Source: Rhynchopus sp. YZ270_cl-10
Taxonomy: Eukaryota > Euglenozoa > Diplonemea > Diplonemida > Diplonemidae
Assembly (NCBI GenBank): GCA_964035575.1
Contig: OZ037913.1
Coordinates: 558,001 to 622,000 of the forward strand
Length of the DNA stretch: 64,000 nucleotides
Direction of reading: 5' to 3'
Shown here: piece after piece, positions 9,475 to 21,800 of the stretch
How the letters are laid out: each line of letters begins with the position of its first letter
Numbering within the stretch: position 1 is the stretch's first letter
The notes under the pieces: generated by a model
Told to the model about the DNA's origin: nothing
The model's database searches: none
What the model saw: the letters and a program-made list of their open reading frames with translations, nothing else
Position numbers and translations under genes: made by a program

Positions 9475-12400
9475 ATGGGGCGTCAACATGTGTCTCCTGC
9501 GAGTGTGCAGCAGGAGAAGTATATGATGTTAGAGCAGAGCTTTGCGGAGCACCAGCAGCAGCAGCCGCAGGCAGTCGCAACGCAGCAGGCGGGGTTCAGT
9601 CTGGGACGGCGGCTGAAGTTCCGTGAGGCGCATCGTGTGGACCTGAGCTCCCTGAAGGCCGCTGTGTCTGCAGTGCTGCAGCGCAGCCCTATCCTGCAAT
9701 GCTCCTTGGTCCCCGCCACCAAAGCCACCACCTCCGTCTCCGAACTCATCAACGCGCCCTTCAGCAACAAATACTGCCTTGCCCACCCAGAATGGGAGGC
9801 CTCCCGGGTCGACAAATTCATGCACTTCCACTCCGTGAGTGACGAATGCTCGGACCTGACAGGCCCCTGCACAGAGTGGTTGTTGAAGCCCTTCTGTGCA
9901 AGCGAAGGCTCCCCATTGATCCGCTTTGTGGTGTTGCGGAGGGGAGGCAACGTGGAGGAGGTGTTGGTGAGTGCGCATAGAAGCATTGTGGATGCGTGGT
10001 CGATTGAGTGGATGGTGCAGGAGCTGGTGCAGACGTATGAGCAGCTGCTGTCGCCGCAGGGCGCGTCGTTGTTGAAGCTTGTGAACCAGCTGGTGGATGG
10101 TGAGCCCTTTGTGGCAAAGCCTTTGGACACAGCAGAGTCGGACAGCTTCAAAGCGGCTGTATCGTATTGGGCGAAGAACCTCTCTGATGCGATGCCGGTT
10201 GTGCAGGTCCCCACGGACCGCCCCCGTCCACAGTGTGTGTCGATGAAGCAGGCGCGTATCTCGCACACCATCCACAGCAACTCCGCTGCCGCGAAGCGCC
10301 TTCGTGCGCTCTCCGTCGGCAGCGAGTACGGCATCCACTCCGTGCTCTGCTCTGTGTTCGTCTCCTGGCTCAGCAGGATGACCGCAGAGAAGGACGTCGT
10401 CATCGGCCTGCTCGCCAACCTCCGCAGCGACGGCTTCGACTCCAGCGTCGGGCCCTTCACAAACCGCATCCCCCTCCGCACGGACCTCTCCTCCGACAGC
10501 GACAGCAGTGCGCTCTCCTTCCGGGAGGTCATGAAGCGCGTTGCAAAGGGCCTAGGAGAAGTCATGCAGCACCGCTGTGTCGACTTCGAGCAGGTCATCG
10601 AGTCGCCCCTCATGCAGGAGACGCTGAAGGGGAGCAAGACCACGCTGCTCGGAGGGAGCATGCAGGACCAGGACCCGGACGCACTGTCGCCGCTCTTCAA
10701 GGTCATGTACATGATGGACAACCAGCTCCGTCCTCCGGTGCGCCGCGACGTGAGCTGGTCGAGTGTGGAGAAGACCGGCGTTGTCGGGCACGCCCTGGCA
10801 CCGTACGACCTGACACTGCGTGTGATCCAAGGGTGGGACGGCAGCATCGAGTTTGTCTTCCTCTACAACGCACAGCTCTTCACCCGCCCCTTCATCACCG
10901 AGCTGCTCAACACCTACGTGCACCTTCTCAACCAGGCCGTCGAGAGCCCCCTCCAGGGCATGTACGACTACTCGCTCATCACATCCGCCTCACGTCCAGT
11001 GGTGCCAGACCCGACCAAGCCGCAGGACGAAGGCTGGCCAGGTGCGCTCGTCCACGTCTTTGCAAAGAACGCATCCATGAACCCCGACCAGCTCGCAGTG
11101 TCCTATGAAGGTGGCATGACTCTCACCTATGCTGAGCTTGACGAGGCAACAAGCAGGTTTGCGAACTGCCTCATTGCACAGGGCGTGCAGAAGGGGGATG
11201 TGATTGGGCTGTTTGGGTACAGAAGCCCTGCGGTGGTGGTGGCGATTATCGGAATCTTCAAGGCGGGGGCGGCGTACTCGATGATGGACCCGCAGTACCC
11301 TTCGGAGCGTGTCGTCATCTGTTTGAAGATTGCGGGTGTGGTGGGGTGGGTGCGCATTGAGGAGGCGACGGAGGAGGGGCCCGAGGTCAAGGAGTACCTC
11401 ACGTCCATTGCGCCGAAGGTGCGCATGGTGTTGCCACAGCCGAAGACGGCAGGGTTCGATGCGCTTGTTGCTGGGTTCTCTGCTGACCCACCACGGGTCG
11501 ACATCCAGCCCGACGACACCGCGGTCGTGACCTTCACCTCCGGCTCCACAGGCATCCCCAAAGGTGTCATGGGCCGGCAGTCCTCCCTCACCACCTTCTA
11601 CCCATGGCTCGGCACCACCTTCGACATCACCCCATCCGACCGCTTCGGGATGTGCTCCGGCATTGCTCACGACCCGCTGCAGAGGGACATCTTCACACCG
11701 CTCTTCTTCGGCGCCGCAGTGTTCATCCCGACACAGGACACCATCAACACACCAGGATGTCTTGGACGGTACATGCGTGACGAAGGTGTCACGGTGTGCT
11801 GCTTCACTCCAGCGCTCGGACAGATTCTTGTTACAGTGGATGAGGAGGGCTTTACGATGGGAGCCCTGCGGTTTGTGATGTTTGTTGGGGATATGCTGAT
11901 CAAGAGGGATGTGTTGCGTCTGCGTGGGCTTGCGCCGAACTGTCGGATCATTAATATGTGGGGGACGACCGAGACGTCGCGTGCGGTGGGGTACTTTGAT
12001 GTGCCGGCGCCTGCGCAGGGCGGCGACGAGGCCTTCCTTGCGGAGCTGAAGGAGGTGATCCCTTGCGGGAAGGGCATGAAGGACTGCCAGATGCTTCTGC
12101 TCAACCCTGCAGGCCGCCCTGCCGGGGTTGGCGAGGCTGCTGAGATCTACATGCGCAGTTGCCACCTTGCAAAGGGCTATCTCGGTCTCCCCGAAGACAC
12201 TGCTGCCAAATTCATCCAATCACCCTTCAGCACAAACCCCAAAGACAAGCTCTACAAATCAGGCGACCTCGGGCACTACCTCGTTGATGGAACCGTCGAA
12301 TGTCTCGGCCGTGTTGACGATCAAGTTAAAATCAGAGGTTTCCGTATCGAGCTTGGTGAGATCAACGCAAAGCTGTCGCGCCACCCCGAGGCCAAGGAGA

Positions 12401-14275
12401 ACGTCACCGTGGTGCGTCTTGATGCCAAGGGGGAGAAGATCATTGTCAGCTACGTGGTCCCGATCCCTGCCTCCCTCGAAACGGCGTGGGTGTCTGCAGA
12501 GGCGAAGCAGCAGCTGTCGCAGGTGTACCGTGAGTTCCTCAAGTCGAAGGTGCCGCACTACATGGTGCCCACCGCAGTTGTCATCCTGCAGAAAATGCCG
12601 CTCACACCCAACGCAAAGATCAACACCCGTGCCCTCCCAGACCCGCCAAAGAAGGAAGAAGTGGACATCGAGATCCCCGACCTCACAGACGCAGAGCAGA
12701 AGGTGCTCTCCGTCTGGAAGAAGCACCTTAGCGGAACGATCCGCAGCAAGGAGGACAACTTCTTTGATCTTGGCGGGCACAGTCTCATTGCGACGACGGT
12801 TACTATGGAGATCAACAAGCTCTTTGGCTGCAAGCTGCCGTTGAACGCGTTGTTCGCCTCGCCTACCTTGGCAGGCGTAGCACGTTCTGCGTGCACCTCC
12901 TCTGTTGGGGCAACCACCCTGCGTGACTTCACCTTTGAGGCACAGCTGCCCTCCTGCATCCGTGTCCCCGAAGGTGCCGCAGCGCCACCCGCAAACCCAC
13001 GCGGTGTGTTCGTGACCGGTACCCCAGGCTTCCTCGCAACCTTCATTGTGATCGACCTGCTGAAGCGCACCGACGGCCCCGTGTATTGCCTTGTCCGCAG
13101 CAGCGAGGACGGCCAGCAGGCCTACACCGACGCAAAGGGACGTGTTGTGTGCATGCTCAAGGCGGCGCTGGGCTGGAAGGACTCCTATGACGAGCGCATC
13201 ATCCCCTGCCTGGGGGACCTCGAGAAGCCGCATCTGGGGCTTTCCTCGGACCGCTGGATGGAGCTTGTGGACAGAGTGGACCTCGTGGTGCACAGCGGTG
13301 CCCTGGTGCACTGGCTGTACCCGTATGAGAAGTTGAAGCCGGCAAACGTCGACGGCACTCTCGAAATCCTGCGTCTCTGCTGCGAAGGGCGCCTCAAGAC
13401 GCTTGCCTTCATCTCCACCACAAACGTCTACGAAGCGGAGTACGCCAAGCACGACATGATCATGGAGGACGTCGAGCTCGTCCGTGGCCGTGGCCTCACA
13501 GGCGGCTACACGCAGTCGAAGTGGGTCTCCGACAAGATGGTCATGAACGCCGCACAAGAGCGCGGCATCCCTGCGATGTGCTTCCGCCCCTCCTTCATCA
13601 GCGGCGACTCTAAGTCCGGTGCATGGACAACGGATGACTTCCTGATCCGTCTCATCAAGGGTTGTGTGCAGCTGAAGGCTTGCCCGGCTATTCCACAGGA
13701 GAAGGGGATTGACATGAGCCCGGTCGATTGGATGGCGGCAGCGTGTGTGACGATCTCCTTGAAGCCGGAGTGCCGCTTCAAGCACTACAACCTTGTGAAC
13801 GACACACCTGTACCGTACGCTGCGGTGTTCAAGCTCCTGCGCGACAATGGGTACACCTGCGATGAGATCCCGTACGCAGAGTGGAGGCAGAAGCTCTTCG
13901 CACAGATGGAGGCTGGTGTGGAGAACTCGCTTGCACCGCTCGCCTCGCATTTCTCCGAGGGCTGGGTGGACGGCCTCCGTGCCGGCCAAGTCCACGACAG
14001 ACAGGAGCTCATGAAGTGCATCGAAGGAGGCCCCAACAGCGCCTTCCCAGACATGAACGAGAGTCTCGAGCAGGCTCTCTGCTACCTGGTCAGCTCTGGG
14101 TTCCTTGAGGCGCCGCAAGGAGGGTTGAAGCTCGAATCAAACGTATGCATTTTGTACAAAAAAAACATTTTTCAAAAAACGACTATCACAACAGATGCCC
14201 TGGGAGGCCCTCTTCGCAAGTGGACAAGTTGAGCTTATCACCAGAACACGCCGTGCAACGAAAAGCGACAAGTAA
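9475..14275 (+). CDS. LYS2: L-2-aminoadipate reductase (large, NRPS-like subunit)
   Basis: Converts L-2-aminoadipate to its semialdehyde in the alpha-aminoadipate route to lysine, using ATP for adenylation and NADPH for release. Exons 9475-14142 and 14195-14275 (52-base intron, GTATGC...CAACAG, phase 0) give 1,582 residues. Domains in order: a condensation-like N-terminal domain with a degenerate active motif (HRSIVDA at 168, where HHxxxDG is usual); an adenylation domain with TFTSGSTGIPKG at 686-697 and SGIAHDPLQRDIFTPLF typical of Lys2; a carrier domain with DLGGHSL (phosphopantetheine Ser1103); and an NADP-binding thioester reductase starting VFVTGTPGFL (about 1179-1188), with LVVHSGALVHWLYPY and a YxxxK pair (Y1345, K1349). 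The reductase motifs match fungal Lys2 closely. Activation by a phosphopantetheinyl transferase (Lys5-like) is expected. The start was chosen because the frame upstream runs into a dispersed repeat and the CAG acceptor. Confidence 0.93.
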
Positions 14276-14641
14276 AGCTGATGTCCAAAAATAAAAAAAA
14301 GACAAATAAACCACGTCACACCCCCAATGTGCACATGAAACCTTTGGAATCAAGTGCAAAATATACAAACCGTTGTGTGGCTAGCTGGTTCAGCGGAGTG
14401 AGGGATTGGGTAGTTATGTGCAGGGGCATGAACGAACGAAAATTACTTCCAAAGTGAAGATACTCTCATGTAAGCTAAAGATCATGCGGGGGAGGGCGAA
14501 GAGAAAAAAAGGTGATATTTTTTATTTCGAGCACGTTTCAACTACTCTATTTCGAAAAATAATTTAGAAGGGAACTAGCGAGAGAACCCCCCGTCCCTCC
14601 CAGGTACACGTCTTCTCTTGTTCCTTCTTTTTCCTCCTTTT

Positions 14642-14680
14642 AGGTACACTGTCAAGGGTTGTATTTCGAGTCAAAACTTT
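14642..14680 (+). repeat. Dispersed repeat family A, copy 2 (short)
   Basis: Has AGGTACACTGTCAAGGG followed by TTGTATTTCGAGTCAAAAC. This is a shortened version of the family-A core. Confidence 0.6.
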
Positions 14681-15014
14681 TAGTATCTTGTTTTATGTTG
14701 TCTGTGAGCTATTTATTTTGTTTTTCCAGTGTGTCTGTTCACTTTGTTCGGTCTCTGAGTGCGCAAAGCAAACATTTTTCTTTTTAAAATATGTGAGAGG
14801 ACACCCACACGGTCCATCCATTCATTTTATCTTTTTTTTTGCTCTCAAAAAGGCCTTCAACCTTTTACTCTCCTTTTTGCAGGTGTGTGTAACCATAGCG
14901 TACACTGCCTTTGTCATTGCTGTTTTAAATCCTTCTCCTTTTTTGCAAAGATGTGTGTAATGCACATTCATCTATCGTTTTGCTTTGAACCTCTTTTTCG
15001 TGTGTTTCATTATA

Positions 15015-15057
15015 AGGTGTGCTGAGCAGGCTTAGTATCATCTAATAAACCTTTCTT
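15015..15057 (+). repeat. Dispersed repeat family C, copy 1
   Basis: Carries GGCTTAGTATCATCTAATAA, related to the family-C core GGCTTAGGTTCATCTTATAA, and is followed by a pyrimidine run. See 45445-45490 for the fullest copy. Confidence 0.55.
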
Positions 15058-15096
15058 TTGTTCTTTTTGTCTGGGGCTCGATAACCCATGGAGAAC

Positions 15097-15153
15097 CAGT
15101 GTACTGCGTCCGCTGATGTGCGGTGAGACGCTTTGCACTTTTAACTTCTCTTT
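15097..15153 (+). repeat. Dispersed repeat family B, copy 2
   Basis: Has TACTGCGTCCGCTGATGTGC and CTTTGCACTTTTAACTTCTC, matching the family-B core. Confidence 0.7.
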
Positions 15154-15273
15154 CCCCCCCTTGGTGGTTATTTTCCAAAAGGAAGCTTCCCCCGTACCTC
15201 CCGGTTCGATGTGGTGCCGGCGTCCTGAGCGGCGTTGTTTGTTACACCTTCAACCTCTCCCCCATTTTTTGTT

Positions 15274-15317
15274 TGGTGACTAAGCATAATAGACTTAGTG
15301 TCATCTTTTAAACCTTT
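15274..15317 (+). repeat. Dispersed repeat family C, copy 2
   Basis: GGTGACTAAGCATAATAGAC continues into TTAGTGTCATCTTTTAAACC. CTAAG and CTTAG can pair as a short stem. Confidence 0.65.
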
Positions 15318-15665
15318 CTTTGTGTTTTTTTTTTGTCATCAATTGTGTTACGCCGAACCATCCCGTGTCGACTAAACGTTGTGTTTTGTCTCGTTTTACA
15401 AGACTTTGTTTGTGTGCCGCAAAAAAAGAAAAGGAGCGTTTTCCTACGACAACCGAGTTTTTTTTTTCCTCACAAAACGTTAATGAAGGTGCTTCTATGA
15501 GATTTGGGAATCATCTTTGCCAATTTTTCTCTTTTTTTTTTTTTTTTTTTTATTGTTGTTGTTTTTCCCCCTTCCCCATTCCTCCCTATAGGGTGGAGTA
15601 CTCCTTTCCGTTAAACCTGTCTGATATTGTCCCCACTTGTTTGTTTTTTGTTTTTGTTTTTTTTT

Positions 15666-15720
15666 AGTGCCCTGCGTCCGCCTATGAATGGTGAGGCGTT
15701 TTGCACCTTTCAACTTCTCT
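15666..15720 (+). repeat. Dispersed repeat family B, copy 3
   Basis: Has TGCGTCCGCCTATGAATGG and GAGGCGTTTTGCACCTTTCA, nearly identical to the copy at 5259-5314. Confidence 0.75.
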
Positions 15721-16577
15721 TTTTACTTTGTTTTATTTTTTCCATCAGGACCTGGATCCGTCTTGCTGATTTCCTCCTTTGCATTCCCCCGGCAGCAACT
15801 CAGTGCGTTGGGGGGAGGCATGGCCTTTAAAAAAAACAGAAAGACGTGAGCAAGTCCAGCTTGTTTGTTGTTGATTTTGTGTAGCTGAACATAAAAAAAA
15901 AACCAAAAATGGGGGCGGGAATTTTTCCAAAAAGTTTTCCTAATGTCAACTTTAAAGATTCGAGGCTATTACGTGAGTGACTTTAGGGACAGTGGAGCTT
16001 GCACATATGGCGACTACACTATTCCAACATTTTTTTTTCAAAAAAAAAAACTTCGTACAACCATGAAAACGCCCCCTGTATTCGGAAGAAAGTGCTTTTC
16101 TGTACAAATCGAAAAGAACTAGCAATCCCCGAATACACTGTTATGTCCCGCAAAAGGAAAAGCTGTGGTCGTTTCCCGTGTCATACATTTTTATGTGCAC
16201 AAACAAAGACCCGATCTTTTTTTTTGTTGAACGCATGTATTTTTTTTCTGTACTAACTCTCCCGTACCCCTTTCGCATGGCGTCAATAGATAGTCTGTAT
16301 GTGTCGGGTTGGGACTCAGCAGGCCTTCCCTCCTCCCTTATCGAAACTATCTAAAGGGAATAAAGAACATAGGGGGGATATTCTGAACAACAAAAAAAAA
16401 AAAAAAAAAAAAACGATTTCGAATAAATAAAAACCAGAAAATACTCGGTTTCAATCCAGAATATGAAAAACGCCCCTCATAACCTCCCCCTTTTCTTTGA
16501 TCAACCCCACCAAGCTCCTTCCCCATCATCGGGAGACTTCTTCATGCATTCTCACCACAAAGAAGAAGGTACACAAT

Positions 16578-18201
16578 ATGTCAAAAAATGCGATCATAAA
16601 TGCGGCAAAGGCAAAACACATGATTGATGGGACGTTTGCAGTACAGGCTGTAGAGGCGAGGAGGCTGTTGGCGAAGGCGGGGTGCGACTTTGGGCTGCGC
16701 ATGCGTCTGAGGAAGCAGTGGCCAACTTCACAGCACCCTGCACGGCAGGTCCTCACCTTGAAGATGGCGGGACTGCAAGCGGACCGGCTCACCTTCTCAC
16801 GCGACTACTATCACTACACGTATGAGCAGTACCTTGGCAAGCCTGCCGACTTTGACGCAGTGTATCCCCTCCTGCAGAAGCGCCAGACACATTGGACAGA
16901 CCTTGCGCTTGCCCGCAATGCGCCCACTGTAGCTGTGATAAAGCGCCTGCTAGCTGAGGCAGGCGTCAACGTAGAATATAGCCATGAGGATATGGAAGCC
17001 TGGCTCGTCTGTCTTGCGCACTTCGCGCAGACACAGCCGTGGCTGCACATCGAAGCAGAGCTGCGGCATCTCATGCAGCGCTGGACCCCAGGCACCATGT
17101 CTGCACGGTTCTCCTTGGCGGTATGCATTTTTTTTGGACGATCCAAACCTTTAATTTAACCTCCCCCCACAGGTAGCCACATTTGCACACGGATTTGAAC
17201 TCCGCTCTGCACTGGAGACGTTGCGTCTCATGAAGACAGAGTCAATGCTGTTCTCTGAGCGTGCCTTCCAGCTTCTCTCCTCGCCTGGGGGCACGCGGTA
17301 CGACCTAGTCAACGGCGACGCCCCGACGGAGCGGACCCAAGCTATGTACAGCAAGATCGTTGCCGATGCGGGGACACATGCTGCAGGCCTGCATGCGCTG
17401 CTTCTCTTCTCGCTCCGAGGCGACCGGAGCACGGTGTTTTGGTGGACACTGCGGCTATGGGTAGAGATGGGTGGGTTCGTGCGGATGAGCTCCGAAAGCA
17501 TTGCACTCATAACGTTCATGTGGATGCACTGCCACCGCACGCTGCACGCAAGCACGGTGTGTGCGCTGATCGAAACCTTTGCGATGCACGGCCTCCTGAA
17601 GCACTGCATTGCTGTTGCCGATGAGTTTGAAAAGCGGGCATTAAAACGAAACATCCCTGCAACGCTTCCCATTGATGTGGACCGTTTGTGTGCGTTGTTC
17701 GCGACCACGACACACACTGACTCATCCAGTACCGAAGGCGAGCTTCTCAAAGGTGTCCTCTCAAGGCTTGCCACCACGCCAACGTCCGGACAAGAGGAAA
17801 CAGCTATAGTACGCACTGAGACAGAGCTCTCAGAGTTTGAACGCGGCGGTGGCCTCGCAGCACTGCAGCCAAAACGGAAGAAAACGCGGGGGAAGAAGAT
17901 TCCAAGGGAAAAGGTATTTCATTTCTTTTTGCAATTCATTAACTTTCTTGGTACATTGTGTACAGAACCCTCGGATAGGGGTGAAGAAATGTTGGGTACA
18001 AAAAAATATTCGTTGTTTTTTTTATCTTTCAATTTTACAAACGAAACTATTTGTATTGACAGAATCGCTAAACAGATTAACACAAAACACAACCCTCACA
18101 CCCTACAGGTCGAAGCTGCCTGCGTCCGCGAACTGCTCCGCAACGCACCCTTCGGTGGCGACCAAATGGTGCACAAATACATCACCGTCTCCAACCTCTG
18201 A
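16578..18201 (+). CDS. Unknown alpha-helical protein (possibly helical-repeat type)
   Basis: Exons 16578-17120, 17173-17913 and 18109-18201 (introns 52 and 195 bases; donors GTATGC and GTATTT, both phase 0) give 458 residues. The sequence is almost wholly helical with hydrophobic heptad-like runs, for example TVFWWTLRLWVEMGGF and TVCALIETFAMHGLLKHC. That suggests a solenoid of helix pairs of PPR-like type, but I could not fit a PPR consensus with confidence. The C-terminal part has a basic patch, PKRKKTRGKKIPREK, which could be a nuclear or nucleolar signal or an RNA-binding tail. The second intron is 195 bases, a multiple of three, and has no in-frame stop, so its retention would insert 65 residues. 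It contains a family-I repeat. No signal peptide or membrane segment is seen. Confidence 0.75.
17931..18000 (+). repeat. Dispersed repeat family I, copy 1 (intronic)
   Basis: Contains ATTCATTAACTTTC and GTACAGAACCCTCGG. Related copies are at 42848-42932 (intron) and 45697-45777 (spacer). Confidence 0.6.
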
Positions 18202-18258
18202 GCACCCCTCTCCTCCTTCCTTTTTGCGCAGCTTTAGTAGACCGCAGGGTACTTTGTG

Positions 18259-18315
18259 CTTTCATCCGGATGGCTGGCATCGTACAGTGGGCCAGTCGGA
18301 GGTGCCTGCATCAAC
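18259..18315 (+). repeat. Dispersed repeat family E, copy 1
   Basis: GGATGGCTGGCATCGTACAG and GGAGGTGCCTGCATC recur at 56115-56168. The match is too long to be chance. Confidence 0.75.
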
Positions 18316-18730
18316 AACTACAGTTTCTTTTGAGCACGCGCCCACCCTATCCTAGCTTCACCCCACCCCACCCCTTCCCCAAGCCACATAGCCACACAAC
18401 TGCACCTTTGAGGAGGTTATTCCATTTGTTGTGGCGGCTTTTGTAAGGGAAGTACGCGGTCAATCTCTTTCCTCTCAGAACCGAAAAAAAGACTCAAATT
18501 CTTTTCCCCCCTCCACAATATTTCTCTTCTCCACCCTACAAAGCAACTGCCCCACCTAGGACCACACAAACACACACACATATTCCCCCCCCCGCTTCCA
18601 CACCTCACTTCAGTGTGAGGTGTGCAGTTCATAGGACCTTTTTTACCCTTCATTTTTTTTCCCACAATATCGCATTATTAGGGGCAACCTTTGACCTCAT
18701 CGGGCATCATTTTTTACCCCTCCCCCATAC

Positions 18731-18765
18731 AACTTTTCTTTATTTTCTTCTTTACTTCTTGCTAG
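18731..18765 (+). promoter_or_regulatory. Putative trans-splice acceptor of the polycystin-like gene
   Basis: Pyrimidine tract ending TTACTTCTTGCTAG. A second candidate, TTTTTTATTAG at 18790-18800, would leave only six leader bases before the ATG at 18807. No upstream donor is evident. Confidence 0.45.
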
Positions 18766-18806
18766 ATTGTGAGGATTGAGGATTGGGGGTTTTTTATTAG
18801 AGGGTG

Positions 18807-21800
18807 ATGGCAGATCCAGATAGTTGGTTGGGAGGGGCTCCACCGCCACCAGAGAGAAAATCGCTTTCGTCAAAGCTGTCGCGGACTGGAATGCGTCCTA
18901 GTAGGGGCACCGCGTCGCCGCCACAACGGCGTTCTTCAGGAGGAGGCCCGCTGTCGGCATCGTCGTCGTCGTCGAACAACCCTCTGCTCTCGGGGCCTCC
19001 CTCCTTCCGCACCCCTACCTCCGCGATTCCGAGGAACCGGAGCAAAAACCTTACCGATGCTGGAGTAGGCTTCGACCCAAATGAGCCAGACTACCCGGTC
19101 CCCCCGGTGCACGCATCTGCAAGAGAACCGCCGCCGGCCCAGGTTCCGTTTCGGTTTAACAAAGCGCAAAGGCAAGGGGCGTCAGAACCGTTGGTCCACC
19201 ACCATGTGAAAGGGGTAGAGTGCTTGGCGTGTGTAGTGGAGAAGCAGAGAGGGGATCTGGAGGCGATGAGATTGAGATTGGCGCATGCTTCGGCTGAGGC
19301 ATCGTCGTTGAGGCAACAGCAGGATTTGTTGCATAGGGAACGGCCGAAATCGCCTGCATCAACACAGCTGCAACAAGCGAATCTCCAAGGAGTTGGAAAC
19401 AGTTTAAACTATTACAAAGAGCAGATCCGACAGCTAAAATACTCCGTCGCGCAGGCCGAGGCGAGCCAGCAAAGTACCGAAGGGCTTCTTCTTCAGGCAC
19501 TCCAACGCCCCCCGGTGCCCCCAGCGGTTCCTATCAAGGATTCTGGGGCTCAGACCTATGGTTTGGACCAGATTGATATCCTAGTGAATGGGGAGAAACC
19601 GGACTCAGAGGGGAGTGACGATAGTGACGATGAGTTTGGGTATCGGAAAGGGGGGAAGAAGGGGGGCATGCTGGCGATGGAGGAGAAGGCGAATTTGATT
19701 GGGGAGATGCGGACTGCCGTTGATGCGGGGGTGGCGAGCGCACTGCAGAAGTCTTCGTGGCTGTTTGGGAAGCAGGCGACTACCACCGCCGCAAACGAAG
19801 ACGCATCGAAGAACGATCAAACCAGCGGCGCCATCCCACGACTGATCCTCGACAACTCCTCTGTGCTGTCCCCTGAAGAGATCTTCTACGAGATGTGTGC
19901 AGCCCTAGGTGAAGCGCACGCAGAATCCGAAAACCAAGCCATCCAAGTTAACAACGCCGGGTCCTTCTGGAAGCTCTACCACTCCCGCATCCTCAACATG
20001 CAGGACGACATCGAAACGCAAATCCAACACCATGAAACCCTAATGTTCCTCGCAGAACGCGTCTCTCCAGTACATTATTGCAACAATCCTCTGGGCTTTC
20101 TTTTCTCCCAAATTATCAAAACCCGGGAAGAAGCAGAAATGATGGCACACCGCCAAGAAGACCTCACCCACGCCCAGGTATACGGTTTAGGGAAAAAGCT
20201 TGATGATACCCGTGAAGAGGAAGATCCAAACTACAACCTCTGGACAGATCTGCTCAAGAGATTGATCATTTTATTGTCGCGGAATACGCACTGCCTGCAG
20301 CCGCAGGTCGTGCTCTTTAACTATGAGGTGCCGTCGCACACCGGGATCCCCACGATCCGGGAGTACTCCTCGCTTGAGTTTGCGGTGGAGTATCACCTTG
20401 ATGAGGTGGTGCTTCTTATTTGCGATGCGCAAGAACGGCTTCCCGTGGACTATTGGGAATGCGTGCATGGGTACCCCTTTCATAAGTCGCTGTACCTTGG
20501 CAGGGCGTCAGAGAATGCTACAAAGTATATGCTGCGTGCAGCCTCGACAGTTCCAGACGACCGTTTTGGGATTCTGAAGACAGATGACACCCACGGGATG
20601 TTCCCGTTCTACATTGCCTTGATGCATGCGCACGACATCCATGGGGTAATAGATGATTTATTAGATTTGCTAATGAAGCGCAACTTCAAACTGAACCTCA
20701 AATGGACCGGGTGGACCGAGACGGAGCCCCGTGAAGAGTGGCATCTCCTGCAGTGGGCTGCGTACCAAGGTGTTGACCGCATCTTCAAGCTGACGCGGAC
20801 ACACCCCGACTTTTTTCAGAAGTGTCAAACATCGCTGCGAAAGCAGTCTCCCAACGTATTGCCAAAGGGGAGCCAGCCGCTGCACCTTGCGTGTCTGTCG
20901 GGGAGTGTGGCCGTGGTGGACACACTTTGCCAAGAGATCAGCCAGGTGCTGAAGGCCGCAAGCAGCCCCATATGGAATGAGGGGCAGACACCACTGCACA
21001 TTGCCGCGCAGCAGTGTCATTACCGTTGTATTGAAAAGATCCTTGATTTTGCGAAGGACAAATGGGGGTGGAGTGCGAAGGTGCAGGAGGAAAAGCTGTT
21101 TGGTGTTCTGGAGCACAAGACACGCTGGACGAAGCGGACGAGCGATTTTGAGTACTCCGTGTACGGTCTTGCGTTGCTGACGTTGGTCCACAGGAGACAC
21201 ATCCTGCGTGACCTGGAGACTGCGCCCGAGGAAGCTGACGACGACCTCGTCGCTAACAACGAAGACGAAATCGTCCGGCAAAAGCGTGAAATCGAAGTCG
21301 CCAATTTCCAAGTAAAGTTTCTCAACGAAAAGCACCCCGAGAAGCTCCGCTCCTTCGCCCAGGCGCAGATCAAAAAGAGTTTCTACCCGTGGCTGCTCTT
21401 CATTGGGCTTATCACATATTTTGCAGCGTCAGAAACGTGGTGGCTGTCTGACTTCAACTACCACACTGCTTTGGCGATTGAAAAGCATTTTGCGAACATA
21501 AACATTCAAATCGATGGACGCGATAAGACGTACACCGAGCTTGACAACCACCATGAGGTGCGAGAGTGGATGTACGTTGCGCTGAAGAAGATGCCCGAGA
21601 CGTTTACGTTCTCGCATAGTGTGTCTGTTGGTGCAACGCGATTACGACAAATTGTGATCCGAAGTGACAGCTGCACTGTCGGCCCCACCGTCTTCCAGCA
21701 GACCCCTAACGGCCCCCAACGCTGTGCCGGTGCAGTGAGCAACCAACGAGCCAACGTCTTCTTCATTGACTGGATGTTTGACACCATCCTTTCAGACCCT

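Larger units (their letters stand above)
14276..16577. other. Long intergenic spacer rich in dispersed repeats
   Basis: 2.3 kb, AT-rich, with many T and A runs (e.g. 15532-15550 and 16388-16413). Small open frames here are low-complexity Phe/Lys strings and are not convincing. It holds repeats A (14642), C (15015 and 15274) and B (15097 and 15666). A string GAGCACGTTTCAACTACTCT at about 14530 is shared with the palindromic element in the polycystin-like gene intron (about 28189), so some transposon-derived sequence is present. Confidence 0.7.
18202..18806. other. Intergenic spacer before the polycystin-like gene
   Basis: Pyrimidine-rich and low complexity, with a family-E repeat at 18259-18315. 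It ends in two candidate acceptor AGs (18764-18765 and 18799-18800). No gene seen. Confidence 0.7.

Noticed and set aside
12259-14118. Long minus-strand frame opposite LYS2, and similar ones at 10990-12219 and 9483-10847
   Set aside because: All lie opposite clearly recognisable LYS2 domains and encode compositionally biased, motif-free peptides.
15320-16256. Small open frames in the 14.3-16.6 kb spacer
   Set aside because: They are Phe/Lys/Ser-rich strings driven by homopolymers, overlap dispersed repeats and lack GTATG-bounded exons or coding-like GC content.
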